A program made the translations under genes and the position numbers. A model generated the notes under the pieces. It searched no databases. It was given only the letters and a program-made list of their open reading frames with translations, and was not told the origin of the DNA. A stretch of 64,000 nucleotides of DNA from G965204755 sp965243415. GTDB taxonomy: Bacteria > Acidobacteriota > Vicinamibacteria > Marinacidobacterales > Marinacidobacteraceae. Location of the stretch: assembly GCA_965243415.1 (NCBI GenBank), contig OZ251549.1:806001-870000 (forward strand). Reading direction: 5' to 3'. Shown here in pieces: positions 17,129 through 25,780 of this stretch; position 1 is the first letter of the stretch; each line of letters begins with the position of its first letter.

Positions 17129-18336
17129 TGACCCTGCGCCGCTGCGCCGCCCGCCTCCTGGCCGCGGCCCTCCTCGCGATCGCCCCGGCGGCCGCGGCCG
17201 GCCAGACCCCCGTCCCCGCCATCGCCGTCGTCGGGGGTGAAGTCCATCGCGGCGACGGCGAAGTGATCCCCGGCGCGACCGTGCTCATCGAGAACGGGAA
17301 GATCGCCGCGGTCGGCTCCGGGCTCGACCTTCCCGATGGCGCCGAGGTCATCGAAGCCGACGGGAGGGTGGTGACCCCCGGCCTCATCGATTCCCTGACC
17401 CTGCTGGGCGCGGAGCCCTCCGGCGCGGCGGCGGTCTCCGTCACCGGGGGGCCGGCCGCCGCGATGACCCCGGCCGCCCGCGCCGCCGACCGCTTCGCCG
17501 AAGACCTGGCGCCGCTGTGGCTCCGGGAGGGAGTCACCACCGTGTATCTGTCCCCGGATCCGCGCCGGCTCATCGGCGGGATGGGCGCGGTGGTGAAACT
17601 GGCCGGGCCGCGCGAGACCGCGGTCGTTCAGGAAGAAGCCGCGGTGGCCGCCTCCTTCGGGGAATCCGCGGTGGGCGACCGGCCGCCGGGTCGCGAGCAG
17701 CCCGCGGGCCGCACCACCCGGCAGGGGATGATCTACGACCTCCGCCAGACGCTCATCCGGGCGCAGGAGGACGCCGTGGGCGGCGAAGCCGGGCGGACGC
17801 TGGGGCGCCTGCTGGCCGGCGAGACGCCGCTGCGGATGCTGGTGAACACGCCGGACGACCTCGAGACCGCGCTGCGGGTGGCGCAGGAGTTCGACCTGCG
17901 GCTGGTGCTCGACCAGGCGGCGGGCGCGGCGGCGGTGGCCGACCGGTTGGCGGAAGCGGACATTCCGGTCGTCGTGGGGCCGGCGATCCTCGGCATCGGC
18001 GACGGCGGCCCGATGGAACTCCGGAGCCACTCCCCGGCGACCGCGGGAGCACTCCACCGCGCCGGCGTCCGCATCGCCCTTTCGACCTTCGCCGGCCGCG
18101 GCCGGTCGGTGGCGATGGAAGCGGTGGTGGCCTGGGCGCACGGCCTGCCCCGGGAGGCCGCGCTCTCGTCGGTGACCTCCGGGGCCGCGGAGATCCTGGG
18201 AGTGTCCGACCGCGTGGGAACGCTGGCGCCCGGCCTCGACGCCGACCTGGTGGTCTGGACCGAACACCCGATCGGAACCTACGCCCGCCCGCAGGTCGTC
18301 CTCGTGGACGGCCGGGTCGTCTTCCGCCGCGAGTGA
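17128..18336 (+). CDS. amidohydrolase-like protein lacking the HxH metal motif, secreted
   Basis: The 402-residue protein begins with a clear signal peptide (LLAAALLAIAPAAAAGQ) and has the amidohydrolase frame: VVGGEVHRGDGEVIPGATVLIENGKI, VVTPGLIDSLTLLG, AEILGVSDRVGTLAPGLDADLVV. Where active enzymes have GxxDxHxH this protein has GLIDSLTLLG, so both metal-binding histidines are missing, and the other histidine clusters of its neighbour are also absent. It is therefore probably non-catalytic, perhaps a partner of the upstream enzyme, with which it is translationally coupled by a TGATG overlap. Similar active/inactive pairs are common in this superfamily. It is not a pseudogene: the frame is intact over its full length. 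Confidence 0.88.
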   Translation: MTLRRCAARLLAAALLAIAPAAAAGQTPVPAIAVVGGEVHRGDGEVIPGATVLIENGKIAAVGSGLDLPDGAEVIEADGRVVTPGLIDSLTLLGAEPSGAAAVSVTGGPAAAMTPAARAADRFAEDLAPLWLREGVTTVYLSPDPRRLIGGMGAVVKLAGPRETAVVQEEAAVAASFGESAVGDRPPGREQPAGRTTRQGMIYDLRQTLIRAQEDAVGGEAGRTLGRLLAGETPLRMLVNTPDDLETALRVAQEFDLRLVLDQAAGAAAVADRLAEADIPVVVGPAILGIGDGGPMELRSHSPATAGALHRAGVRIALSTFAGRGRSVAMEAVVAWAHGLPREAALSSVTSGAAEILGVSDRVGTLAPGLDADLVVWTEHPIGTYARPQVVLVDGRVVFRRE

Positions 18337-18511
18337 GCCTGCCCCCGGCGGCGCGGCGGGTGTTCGGCGGCGCCGCGGATCCGGATCGGATCGCCGGCGC
18401 TCTCCCTCCTGCCGCGTCTCTTCCCTTTCCGCTGGAATCCCCGTCCCGTCGCTCGGGGCCCGATCCCGGTTCGGCCCGGCGGGGCCGACGCCCGTCCCGG
18501 AGTTGCCGTCC

Positions 18512-19993
18512 ATGACCCTTTCGCAGCGAACCCTTTCCCTCGTCCTGTCCCTCGCAGTCGCCGCCTCCGTCGTCTTCCTGCCGGCGGCGCCGGGCTTCGC
18601 CGCGCCCGCCCCGGAGTCTGCCGTGGACGACCCGGAGGTCGACGCCGGGATCACGCTGCTCGATGCGTGGATTCGGGCGCGGATGGAGTACGAGGGGCTG
18701 CCCGGCCTGGTCATCGGGATCGTCCACGACCAGGAAGTGGTCTGGACGAAGGCCTACGGGCACGCCTCGCTCGACCCGGAGACGCCGATGACGGTGGATT
18801 CCATCTTTCGCATCGCCTCGCACTCCAAATTGTTCACCGCGATCGCGGTGCTGCGGGAGCGCGACGCCGGGATGCTGCGGCTCGACGACGAAGTCACCGA
18901 GCACCTCCCGTGGTTCGACCTGGAGAACCGCCACCCGGAGGCGCGACCGCTCACCGTGCGCCACCTGCTGACCCATACCGGCGGACTGCCGCGCGAGTCG
19001 GTGCACCCGGCGTGGACCGAGTTCGAGTTCCCGGACGCGGAGGCGGTGCAGGCGACCGTTTCCGACCAGGAGACCACCTACGCCACGGAGACCAAGTGGA
19101 AGTACTCGAACCTCGGCTTCACGCTCGCCGGCATGGTGGCCGAGGCGGCCGGGGGCGCTTCGTTCGGCGAGTTGGTGACCACCGGCATCCTGGAGCCGCT
19201 GGAGATGGATTCCACCAGCGTCGGGCCGATTCCGGCGTCGCACCGGGACCGCCTCGCCACCGGCTACGGGCGGCGGATGCCCGACGGCACGCGGCAGGCG
19301 CTCCCCTTCGTGGACGCCCGCGCCTTCGACCCGGCGACCGGCGTGTCCTCCACCGTCCCCGACCTGCTGCGCTTCCTGCAGTGGCAGATGCGGGTCCGGG
19401 AGCGCGAGAGCGAAGAGGTGTTGACCCCGAACACGCTCCTCGAGATGCAGCGCGTCCACTGGCTGCAGCCGGACTGGAAGAGCGGCTGGGGCCTCGGCTT
19501 CTCGGTGCGGCACACCGAAGACCGCGACCTCATCGGCCACGGCGGCTCCTATCCGGGCTACCGCACGCAGACGCTCCTGAGTCCGAAGGAGAAGGTGGGC
19601 GTCGTCGTCTTCACGAACGGCGGCGACGGGAACCCGGGCCGGTTCGTGGAGAAGGCCTTCGAGTGGGTGGCCCCGCCCCTCGTGGAAGCGGCGGAGGTGG
19701 AGGAGATCGAGATCTTCGAACCGGATTGGGAGAAGTATCTCGGCACCTACCGCAACCGCTGGGGAGACACGACGGTGGCCCGCCTCGCCGACGAGTTGGT
19801 CCTGTTCTCACCCCTCTCCGAGAACCCGGACCGCTCCAAGGGAGTTCTCGAACCGACGGACGAGCCCCATGTCTTCCGCCTGGAGAGCGACGGCTACGGC
19901 GCCCACGGCGAGTTGGTCCGCTTCGCCCTTGACGATTCCGGCGCCGTCGTCCGCATCTTCGTCGGCGTCAACTACTCGGAACGCCTCCCGTAA
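18512..19993 (+). CDS. serine beta-lactamase-like hydrolase (class C / S12 family), secreted
   Basis: The 493-residue protein has a signal peptide ending near AAPGFAAPA and the three active-site elements of class C-type beta-lactamase and D-peptidase homologues: SxxK as SHSK (Ser103, Lys106), YSN in KYSNLGFTLAG, and HGG in LIGHGGSYPGY. A C-terminal lipocalin-like extension of about 110 residues follows. Most such proteins are esterases or peptidases rather than antibiotic resistance enzymes. ATG 18512 was chosen over an in-frame TTG at 18503. It follows the amidohydrolase pair by 175 bp in the same orientation. Confidence 0.9.
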   Translation: MTLSQRTLSLVLSLAVAASVVFLPAAPGFAAPAPESAVDDPEVDAGITLLDAWIRARMEYEGLPGLVIGIVHDQEVVWTKAYGHASLDPETPMTVDSIFRIASHSKLFTAIAVLRERDAGMLRLDDEVTEHLPWFDLENRHPEARPLTVRHLLTHTGGLPRESVHPAWTEFEFPDAEAVQATVSDQETTYATETKWKYSNLGFTLAGMVAEAAGGASFGELVTTGILEPLEMDSTSVGPIPASHRDRLATGYGRRMPDGTRQALPFVDARAFDPATGVSSTVPDLLRFLQWQMRVRERESEEVLTPNTLLEMQRVHWLQPDWKSGWGLGFSVRHTEDRDLIGHGGSYPGYRTQTLLSPKEKVGVVVFTNGGDGNPGRFVEKAFEWVAPPLVEAAEVEEIEIFEPDWEKYLGTYRNRWGDTTVARLADELVLFSPLSENPDRSKGVLEPTDEPHVFRLESDGYGAHGELVRFALDDSGAVVRIFVGVNYSERLP

Positions 19994-20056
19994 CGCCGGC
20001 GACTCCCCGCCGCCGGCGGCGGGACAGCGGTTCCCGGCGCATCCGATTCGGCAGGA

Positions 20057-20821
20057 CTACGCCGCGAGTTCCTCGATCGCGTCCACGCGGCGCGACCACG
20101 GTATCGGACGGACCTCGTAGGCCCGCATCGCCGCCAGGACATTCTCCGGGACTTCCTGTTCCGCGTCGTTCAGCAGGGCGTACGCACGCGAACCAGGGGC
20201 GCGTGCTTCCTCGGTGTCGACCCACGAGAACGCGAAGGACTGGGCCGTGTCCCGGCTCGGATGGTTGATCGCTCGCAGAATCCTCTCCGGATGAGATCCC
20301 GATCCGGGAATGACGAAGTCGAAGTGGTGGTCGAAACCGGTCTTCCCGGAGAATTCGACGTGCGGCAGATACCGGATTTCGGAAGTGTCCAGCCAGCGGG
20401 CGACATCTTCGAGGAACGGGCTCTTCGTCACCGGGGAGGCCAGGTAGAAGAGATCGTTCACCGCCAGCATCGCCTGCACGAGATTGTGTTTCCGAAGCGC
20501 GAAGTCCGCATCGGACGCCCGGACTTCGAGTGCCTTGCCCGCCTGCCGGACGCCGAATCCGTTCAAGGTCATCCGTAACAGTTCCTGGCGCCTGGGGGTG
20601 TCGATGGCGCATCCGGACAGTTCGAGGTCCTCCAGGACATAACTGTCGTCGGTCAGGAGGAAGCCGCCCTCGGCGCGCTGCGCATAGATCTGGAGGGAGT
20701 CGTTGTGCCGATCCAGGTACGGCGTGGTGATCTCGATGCGCTCTCCGACCTCGCGCAGGATCGTCCGGTCCCGGAGCCATTCGGAGTACCGCTCCACCAG
20801 GGATCGCACCTCTTCGATCAT
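20057..20821 (-). CDS. DUF1828/DUF1829 domain protein
   Basis: The 254-residue product matches the two-domain family: DUF1828 at the N-terminus (ITTPYLDRHNDSLQIYA, GFLLTDDSYVLEDLELSGC) and DUF1829 at the C-terminus (LFYLASPVTKSPFLEDV, FDFVIPGSG, INHPSRDTAQSFAFSWVDT). These proteins are sporadic in bacteria, often near mobile or defence genes, and have no established function. The gene stands alone between core-type genes on the minus strand. A TAACAT box (20863-20858) lies 36 nt upstream. It contains one of the few ACGT sites in the window and less extreme GC, in keeping with horizontal acquisition. Confidence 0.85.
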   Translation of the reverse strand: MIEEVRSLVERYSEWLRDRTILREVGERIEITTPYLDRHNDSLQIYAQRAEGGFLLTDDSYVLEDLELSGCAIDTPRRQELLRMTLNGFGVRQAGKALEVRASDADFALRKHNLVQAMLAVNDLFYLASPVTKSPFLEDVARWLDTSEIRYLPHVEFSGKTGFDHHFDFVIPGSGSHPERILRAINHPSRDTAQSFAFSWVDTEEARAPGSRAYALLNDAEQEVPENVLAAMRAYEVRPIPWSRRVDAIEELAA

Positions 20822-20880
20822 GGGAACCTGCTTCGCTGCATCCTCGGGAGGACGGTGATGTTACGCAGATGCCCAACCCC

Positions 20881-22176
20881 TCAGCGGTCGATGGCGAAGG
20901 GGCGGAGCGGAATGGCGGGTTCGGCGCCGGTGGCGAGGTCGGCGATGATCTTGCCGGTGGCGAGGGACTGGGTGAAGCCGAGCATTCCGTGGCCGGTGGC
21001 GATGAGGAGGCCGGCGAGGTTCGGGGGCCGGCCGAGGTAGGGGAGGCTGTCGGGGGTCAGGGGGCGGAAGCCGAACCAGGGGACTTCGGCGTCGCGCGGG
21101 ATGGCCGCGCGGAGGGCGAGGGCGGCGCCGGTGAGGACCGCTTCGTAGCGGCGGCGGTCGAGGCGGGGTTCGAAGCCGGCCAACTCCAGGGTGCCGGCGA
21201 AGCGGGTGTGGTCGCCGAGCGGGGTGATGATGGACTTCCGTTCGGACACCGTGGCGGCGAGGGCCGGCGTACCGTCGAAGCGGCGGACGGTGGCGGAGTA
21301 GCCCTTCGCCGGGATCACCGGGAGGCGGACTCCGGCGGTGCGGGCGATGCGCGGACTCCAGGCCCCGAGCGCCAGGATCGTTTCGTCGGCGTGGCGTTCT
21401 TCGCGCTCTCCCGCGGCGCCGGACGCCCGCGAATCGTCCGCTGCCTGCGCCGCGGCGCCCTCGACCGGGGTGGCCATCGGTTCCACTGTCGCGCCGACCA
21501 CGGCGTCACCGCGGCGCAGCAGGCCGGTCGTGCGGACGCCGGTCTCGATGGTCACGCCCATCCGCTGCAGCGTCCTCGTCAGGGATTCCGCGAAGCCGAG
21601 GCTCAGGCCGTGGGCGTCGCCGGGGAGGAACAGCGCGCCCCGCACGCGGTCGGAGAACGCCGGCTCCCGCTCCCGGGCCTCGTCGCCGCCGAGCACCTCC
21701 ACCGGGAATCCGGCGGCGCGCAGTTGCTCCGCGTCCCGGCGCCCGCCGGCCAGGCCCGCCTCGGTCAGGTAGAGCAGCCAGCCGCCGCGCCGTTCATAGT
21801 GGAAATCCACCTCCCCCTGTTCCAGCAACTCCTCGAAGAGGGTCAGGCTGAGGCCGGAGAGGGCGGCCAGCGCCGCGAAGCCGGCTTCGGAACGGGCGCG
21901 GGTGCACGCCCGGGCGAAACCGACGAGCCAGGAGAGGAGCGCCGGGTCCGGGCGCCAGCGGATGCGGAAGGGGCTGTCGCGGCGCAGGGACCAGCGGAGC
22001 GCCTGCGCCAGGACGCCCGGGCCGGGGAGCGGGTGGGAGTGGGCGGCGCAGAGGAGCCCGGCAGTGCCGCAGGTGGCGCCGTGTCCCGGCCGGCCCCGGT
22101 CGAGGACGCGGACTTCCCGGCCGGCGCGCCGGAGGAAGTAGGCGCAGGAGAGGCCGACCGCGCCGGCGCCGAGCAC
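20881..22176 (-). CDS. FAD-dependent D-amino-acid dehydrogenase-like oxidoreductase
   Basis: The 431-residue protein belongs to the DAO family and resembles DadA, which oxidises D-amino acids to keto acids and passes electrons to the respiratory chain. The FAD dinucleotide motif GAGAVGLSCAYFLRRAG begins at residue 3, and the C-terminal block WFGFRPLTPDSLPYLGRPP with ATGHGMLGFTQSLATG is characteristic. The best start I can find is GTG 22176; there is no earlier ATG or GTG in the short in-frame stretch, so the N-terminus is unusually tight to the FAD motif. It lies 49 bp downstream of the DinB gene on the same strand. A polar insertion around residues 235-255 (Ala/Glu-rich) is unusual. Confidence 0.88.
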   Translation of the reverse strand: MLGAGAVGLSCAYFLRRAGREVRVLDRGRPGHGATCGTAGLLCAAHSHPLPGPGVLAQALRWSLRRDSPFRIRWRPDPALLSWLVGFARACTRARSEAGFAALAALSGLSLTLFEELLEQGEVDFHYERRGGWLLYLTEAGLAGGRRDAEQLRAAGFPVEVLGGDEAREREPAFSDRVRGALFLPGDAHGLSLGFAESLTRTLQRMGVTIETGVRTTGLLRRGDAVVGATVEPMATPVEGAAAQAADDSRASGAAGEREERHADETILALGAWSPRIARTAGVRLPVIPAKGYSATVRRFDGTPALAATVSERKSIITPLGDHTRFAGTLELAGFEPRLDRRRYEAVLTGAALALRAAIPRDAEVPWFGFRPLTPDSLPYLGRPPNLAGLLIATGHGMLGFTQSLATGKIIADLATGAEPAIPLRPFAIDR

Positions 22177-22225
22177 CAGCGCGGTGCGGGGACGCGCGGC
22201 GCCCGTCGCCGTCAGCGGCGCGCGG

Positions 22226-22762
22226 CTACGAGCCCTGCCCGTCGCCGTCGCCGCCGGAAGCCGGCGGGCGGGGGTCGTCGGCGGAGGGGCCGTAGGCGCC
22301 CGGCACCGGGATGCCCAGGAGCCGGTAGTACACGCTCAACTGGCCGCGGTGGTGGATCAGGTGGCTGATGATGAAGGCGCGGATCGCGACGACTCGCGGC
22401 CCCTTGAAGAACACCTTCTCGCCGGTCCGCATCTCCCAGTCGTCGTGCAGGGCCTCGTCGGAACTCTCCCGCAGTTTCGCGGCGAACGCGGCGGTGATGC
22501 GGTCGTGGTTCTCCAGGAGTTCGGCCTTCGTGTTCCACACGGGGGGCTTGTAGCCCGAAGCCGCGAAGTCGAAGACCTCCTCCTTGAGGATGCTGAGCGC
22601 CCACTCGGGGGACTCCACGATGTGTCCCGCCAGCCGGGCCGCCGACATGGACCGGTCGTGGGGCTTGAAGTCGGCGCGGGCGTCGTCGAAACGCTCCAGG
22701 AAGCGGGTGGTGGTCTTCGCTTCGGCCTCGATTTCCCTGGCGATGCCTTCGCCGATCGTCAT
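22226..22762 (-). CDS. DinB/YfiT-like putative metalloprotein
   Basis: The 178-residue product is a DinB-type four-helix bundle. The metal-binding histidines are in place: HIVESPEW in the second helix and AFIISHLIHHRGQL in the fourth. Members include mycothiol- or bacillithiol-dependent transferases and many proteins of unknown function. The last 25 residues are low-complexity (Gly/Asp/Pro). It is divergent from the esterase gene; TAGCATCCCC-type boxes face each other near 22806-22811 (minus) and 22869-22874 (plus). Confidence 0.9.
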   Translation of the reverse strand: MTIGEGIAREIEAEAKTTTRFLERFDDARADFKPHDRSMSAARLAGHIVESPEWALSILKEEVFDFAASGYKPPVWNTKAELLENHDRITAAFAAKLRESSDEALHDDWEMRTGEKVFFKGPRVVAIRAFIISHLIHHRGQLSVYYRLLGIPVPGAYGPSADDPRPPASGGDGDGQGS

Positions 22763-22882
22763 GTGCGGACTCCTCGCCCGGCGCTCTCGGCCGGGACCGC
22801 CGGGGATGCTAACCGGCCCTCCGGGTCTCTCCTTCCGATCGTCCGAAGTCGCTGCCGGTTCCGGCCGCTAGCATCCCCGCCC

Positions 22883-23794
22883 CTGCGTTCCCTCCCGTTC
22901 CTGCTCGTCTTGTCTGCCGCCGCGCCCGGGGGTGTCTGCCCCGCCGTGGCCGGCGTTCCGGGGACGGCGCTCCCCGGCGGCTTTCCGCGGTCCCCGGAAA
23001 TGGCGGCCGTGCGCGCGATGCATGCGAACGGCGCGGTCGCGAACGGAATGACAGTGGCGGAAGGCCGGTTCGAAGCCCGCGAGACGGAGATCGAAGGCCG
23101 CACCTACCGCTGGCAGGTCTTCGTACCCGGGGCGGTGCTCGCCGGGGAGGACCCGCATCCCCCCGTCGTCCTGTTCCTCCACGGCGCCGGGCAGCGAGGC
23201 AGCGACGGGGAGCGGCAGACCGAGATCGGGCTCCCGGCGGTCCTCCGGGAACGCCCGGACTTCCCCGCGGTGGTCGTCATGCCCCAGTCGCCGCGGCGCG
23301 CCTGGTGGGGGACGCCGCGGATCGAGCGGCTGGCGCTCGCCGCCCTCGACCAGGCCCTCGCCGAGTTCGACGGGGATCCGGACCGCATCTATCTCACCGG
23401 GCTGTCTCTGGGCGGCTACGGCACCTGGGCGTTCGCCTACCGCGACCCCGACCGGTTCGCGGCGCTGGTCCCGGTCTGCGGCGGGGTGACCGCGCGCAAC
23501 TCGCGCCTTCCCACCCCGGCCTGGCATCCGGGCGCGGTGCGGCCCGACGATCCCTGGGGCGAGACCGCGCGGGTCCTCGCGGATCTCCCGGTCTGGATCT
23601 TCCACGGGGAGCGGGACCGGCGGATCCCGGTGTCCGAGTCGCGGCGGATGGCGCAGGCGCTCCGCGAAGCCGGCGGGGACCCGCGCTACACGGAGTATCC
23701 GGGGGTGGGCCACGACTCCTGGACGCCGGCGTACCGGGAAGACGGCCTCTACGACTGGCTCTTCGCCCAGCGCCGCTCCGACCGGATGCGGTAA
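22883..23794 (+). CDS. secreted alpha/beta hydrolase (esterase / prolyl oligopeptidase-like), probable CTG start
   Basis: The catalytic triad is clear: Ser in TGLSLGGYGTW, Asp in IFHGERDRRIPV and His in PGVGHDSWTPAY, with the oxyanion segment VLFLHGAGQRG. This matches small secreted carboxylesterases of the feruloyl-esterase or phospholipase type. The start is the difficulty. The frame has no ATG between 22184 and 23000. A CTG at 22883 would give RSLPFLLVLSAAAPGG, a good signal peptide, and lies 8 nt after a TAGCAT box. GTG 22763, TTG 22910 and ATG 23000 are alternatives, and ATG 23000 would remove the signal. From CTG the protein has 303 residues. The fold call is firm, the start is not. Confidence 0.8.
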   Translation: MRSLPFLLVLSAAAPGGVCPAVAGVPGTALPGGFPRSPEMAAVRAMHANGAVANGMTVAEGRFEARETEIEGRTYRWQVFVPGAVLAGEDPHPPVVLFLHGAGQRGSDGERQTEIGLPAVLRERPDFPAVVVMPQSPRRAWWGTPRIERLALAALDQALAEFDGDPDRIYLTGLSLGGYGTWAFAYRDPDRFAALVPVCGGVTARNSRLPTPAWHPGAVRPDDPWGETARVLADLPVWIFHGERDRRIPVSESRRMAQALREAGGDPRYTEYPGVGHDSWTPAYREDGLYDWLFAQRRSDRMR

Positions 23795-23893
23795 CGCCCG
23801 GTGGCGGCGCTTCCCGGGACCCGGAGCGGCGGGCCGCGACCGACCGGGGCCGCCCCGCAGCGGTCCCGGTTCTCCCGGAGAGGCTGACCGCGC

Positions 23894-24637
23894 ATGAGCC
23901 GGGGACACCTGCGCCGCCGCGCCGACGCCGACCCGGGCCGGTTCGGTTTCGATCTGGACGACCTCCAACGCCCGCTCGATCCCGACCGGCTGTTCGCCGA
24001 ACCGGAAGAGTCGGTCGCGGAGTCCCCGGCGGCAGCGGAGGCGACCGACGGACGGTCCCCGTCCCTGGAGGTCGAGATCGGTTCCGGGCGGGGGTCGTTC
24101 CTCATCGCCGAGGGCGAGGCGCGCCCCGGAACCCGGTTCCTCGGCGTGGAGCGGGCGCGGCGCTACTGGCTCTTCGCCGCCGACCGGCTGCGGCGGCGGG
24201 AGCGGACGAACGCCCGGATCCTCCGCGCCGACGCGCTCGAAGTGTTCCGGGAGTTGCCGCCGGGCTCGGTGACCGCGGTCTGGGCCTTCTTCCCCGATCC
24301 CTGGCCGAAACGCCGGCACTCGCATCGGCGCCTCCTGGCCCGGGAGGAGTTCTACGCCGCCGTCGAACGGGCGCTGGCGCCGGGCGGCTCCTTCCGGGTG
24401 GTCACCGACGCCGAGGCGTACCTGGCCGAGATCGAAACCGCGCTGTCGCGGCGGCCGCGTCTCTGCCGCTGCGCCTACCGCGCGCCGGTCTCCGCCGAAC
24501 CGGGGGAACTCGCCGGGTCGAATTTCGAGCGCAAGTACCGGCGGGAGGGCCGGCCGATCCACGCTGCCGCCGCCCGGCTCGGACCGGCGGAGGGATCAGC
24601 GGACGAAGACGACGCTCTCCCGGACGAAGAGGCGTGA
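23894..24637 (+). CDS. trmB: tRNA (guanine-N7-)-methyltransferase
   Basis: The 247-residue protein is TrmB, which methylates G46 in the variable loop of tRNAs using SAM. The SAM-binding motif is VEIGSGRGSFL (about residue 60), the substrate and catalytic motif is FFPDPWPKRRHSHRRLL, and the C-terminal SNFERKYRREGRPIH is diagnostic. An N-terminal extension of about 55 polar residues is longer than usual. The 3' end overlaps the convergent ABC permease gene by 42 bp (24596-24637), so the final residues of both proteins are read from the same DNA on opposite strands. Confidence 0.93.
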   Translation: MSRGHLRRRADADPGRFGFDLDDLQRPLDPDRLFAEPEESVAESPAAAEATDGRSPSLEVEIGSGRGSFLIAEGEARPGTRFLGVERARRYWLFAADRLRRRERTNARILRADALEVFRELPPGSVTAVWAFFPDPWPKRRHSHRRLLAREEFYAAVERALAPGGSFRVVTDAEAYLAEIETALSRRPRLCRCAYRAPVSAEPGELAGSNFERKYRREGRPIHAAAARLGPAEGSADEDDALPDEEA

Positions 24638-25762
24638 GGCGAAGCGCAGCAGGGCGAAGGCCGCCGCCAGGGCGACGAGCCCGGCGAGCGCGATCGGCCC
24701 GGGCGAGGTGTATTCCCCGGCGACGACATCCAGGATCAGCAGGTGCTGCCCCAGGATGGGGATCACCGAGGTCCAGGAGCCCGATTCCACCCAGTTGAAG
24801 GTCACCGCGAAGAAGGGCAGCATCGGCGCGAAGGAGAGATAACCGAAGTAGGTCTGCGCCTCCTTGTAGGACTTGGCGTAGGTGGCCACCACCACCTGGA
24901 GCGCGGAGCAGAAGAGCGCCAGCGGCAGGGCGGTGAGCGCCACCAGCGCCCAGTCGGCGGCTGTCGGCGTGAGGTTCATCGCCCCGGGCATGAACCGGAG
25001 GACGGCGACGATGGTCCCCATCCCCAGCGCCGTCAGGAAACAGGCGAAGACCGCGGCGGCGGCCCACTTGCCGGTCACCAGGTGCGCCGGGTGCACCGCG
25101 TTCAGCAGCAGCGCCTCGATGGAGCCGCGTTCGCGCTCGCCGGCCACCGCGTCCGCGGCGATCTGCATCCCGCCGAAGAAGGCATTCATCAGCAGGAACA
25201 TGGGGATGAACCCGAGCACCGAGAAGACCCGCCGGCGCCGCTCGCTGAAGACCTCGTGCCGGGCGACCGCCAGCGGACGGACCACCAGCGGGCTGATCCC
25301 CCGGGCCACCAGCCGCAGCGAGGCCACCTCCTGGCCGTACTGCTCCAGCAGGGCGGCGGCGCGGCTGGCCTTCGCCGAAGCGGCGGCGCGGGTGCTGTCC
25401 GCGATGACCTCCACTTCCGCCGGCCGGGCTTCGCGGAACCGCTCCCGGTAGTCCTCCGGGATCCGCAGCACCAGGTCCGCTTCCCGGGCGCGCACCGCGG
25501 CTTCCGGGTCCTCCGGGCCGGCGACGACCTCCACGCCCGGCTGCCGGCCCAGCCAGTCCCTCAGGTCGGGGGCGTTCTCCCCGCCGAGTACCGGGATCTC
25601 CATCTGCCGGACTTCGTTGCGGACGCCCTCGGCGAAGCGGCCCATGAAGAGGACCAGGACCGGGAAGATGCTGATCGAGATGAGCACCGCCACCAGCGAG
25701 CGCCGATCCCGGAGCCCCTCGGTCAACTCCTTGCGGAAGACGACCCCGGTGGCGCCGAACAT
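24596..25762 (-). CDS. ABC-2 type exporter permease (NatB-like)
   Basis: The 388-residue membrane protein has one N-terminal transmembrane segment (VAVLISISIFPVLVLFMG), a long extracytoplasmic loop of about 140 residues and five to six C-terminal helices. GERERGSIEALLLNAV is the coupling-helix signature of the NatB / ABC-2 permease family. With the ATPase encoded 18 bp upstream it should form an exporter, sodium in the case of NatAB, otherwise a lipid or drug. The substrate is not determinable from sequence. Its 3' end overlaps trmB convergently. Confidence 0.88.
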   Translation of the reverse strand: MFGATGVVFRKELTEGLRDRRSLVAVLISISIFPVLVLFMGRFAEGVRNEVRQMEIPVLGGENAPDLRDWLGRQPGVEVVAGPEDPEAAVRAREADLVLRIPEDYRERFREARPAEVEVIADSTRAAASAKASRAAALLEQYGQEVASLRLVARGISPLVVRPLAVARHEVFSERRRRVFSVLGFIPMFLLMNAFFGGMQIAADAVAGERERGSIEALLLNAVHPAHLVTGKWAAAAVFACFLTALGMGTIVAVLRFMPGAMNLTPTAADWALVALTALPLALFCSALQVVVATYAKSYKEAQTYFGYLSFAPMLPFFAVTFNWVESGSWTSVIPILGQHLLILDVVAGEYTSPGPIALAGLVALAAAFALLRFASRLFVRESVVFVR

Positions 25763-25780
25763 TTTCTTGCCGCTCCGGCC

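Noticed and set aside
18512..19993. Antibiotic-resistance beta-lactamase
   Set aside because: The SxxK/YSN/HGG motifs fit, but the C-terminal lipocalin-like extension and family spread indicate an esterase or peptidase. There is no regulator such as AmpR next to it.
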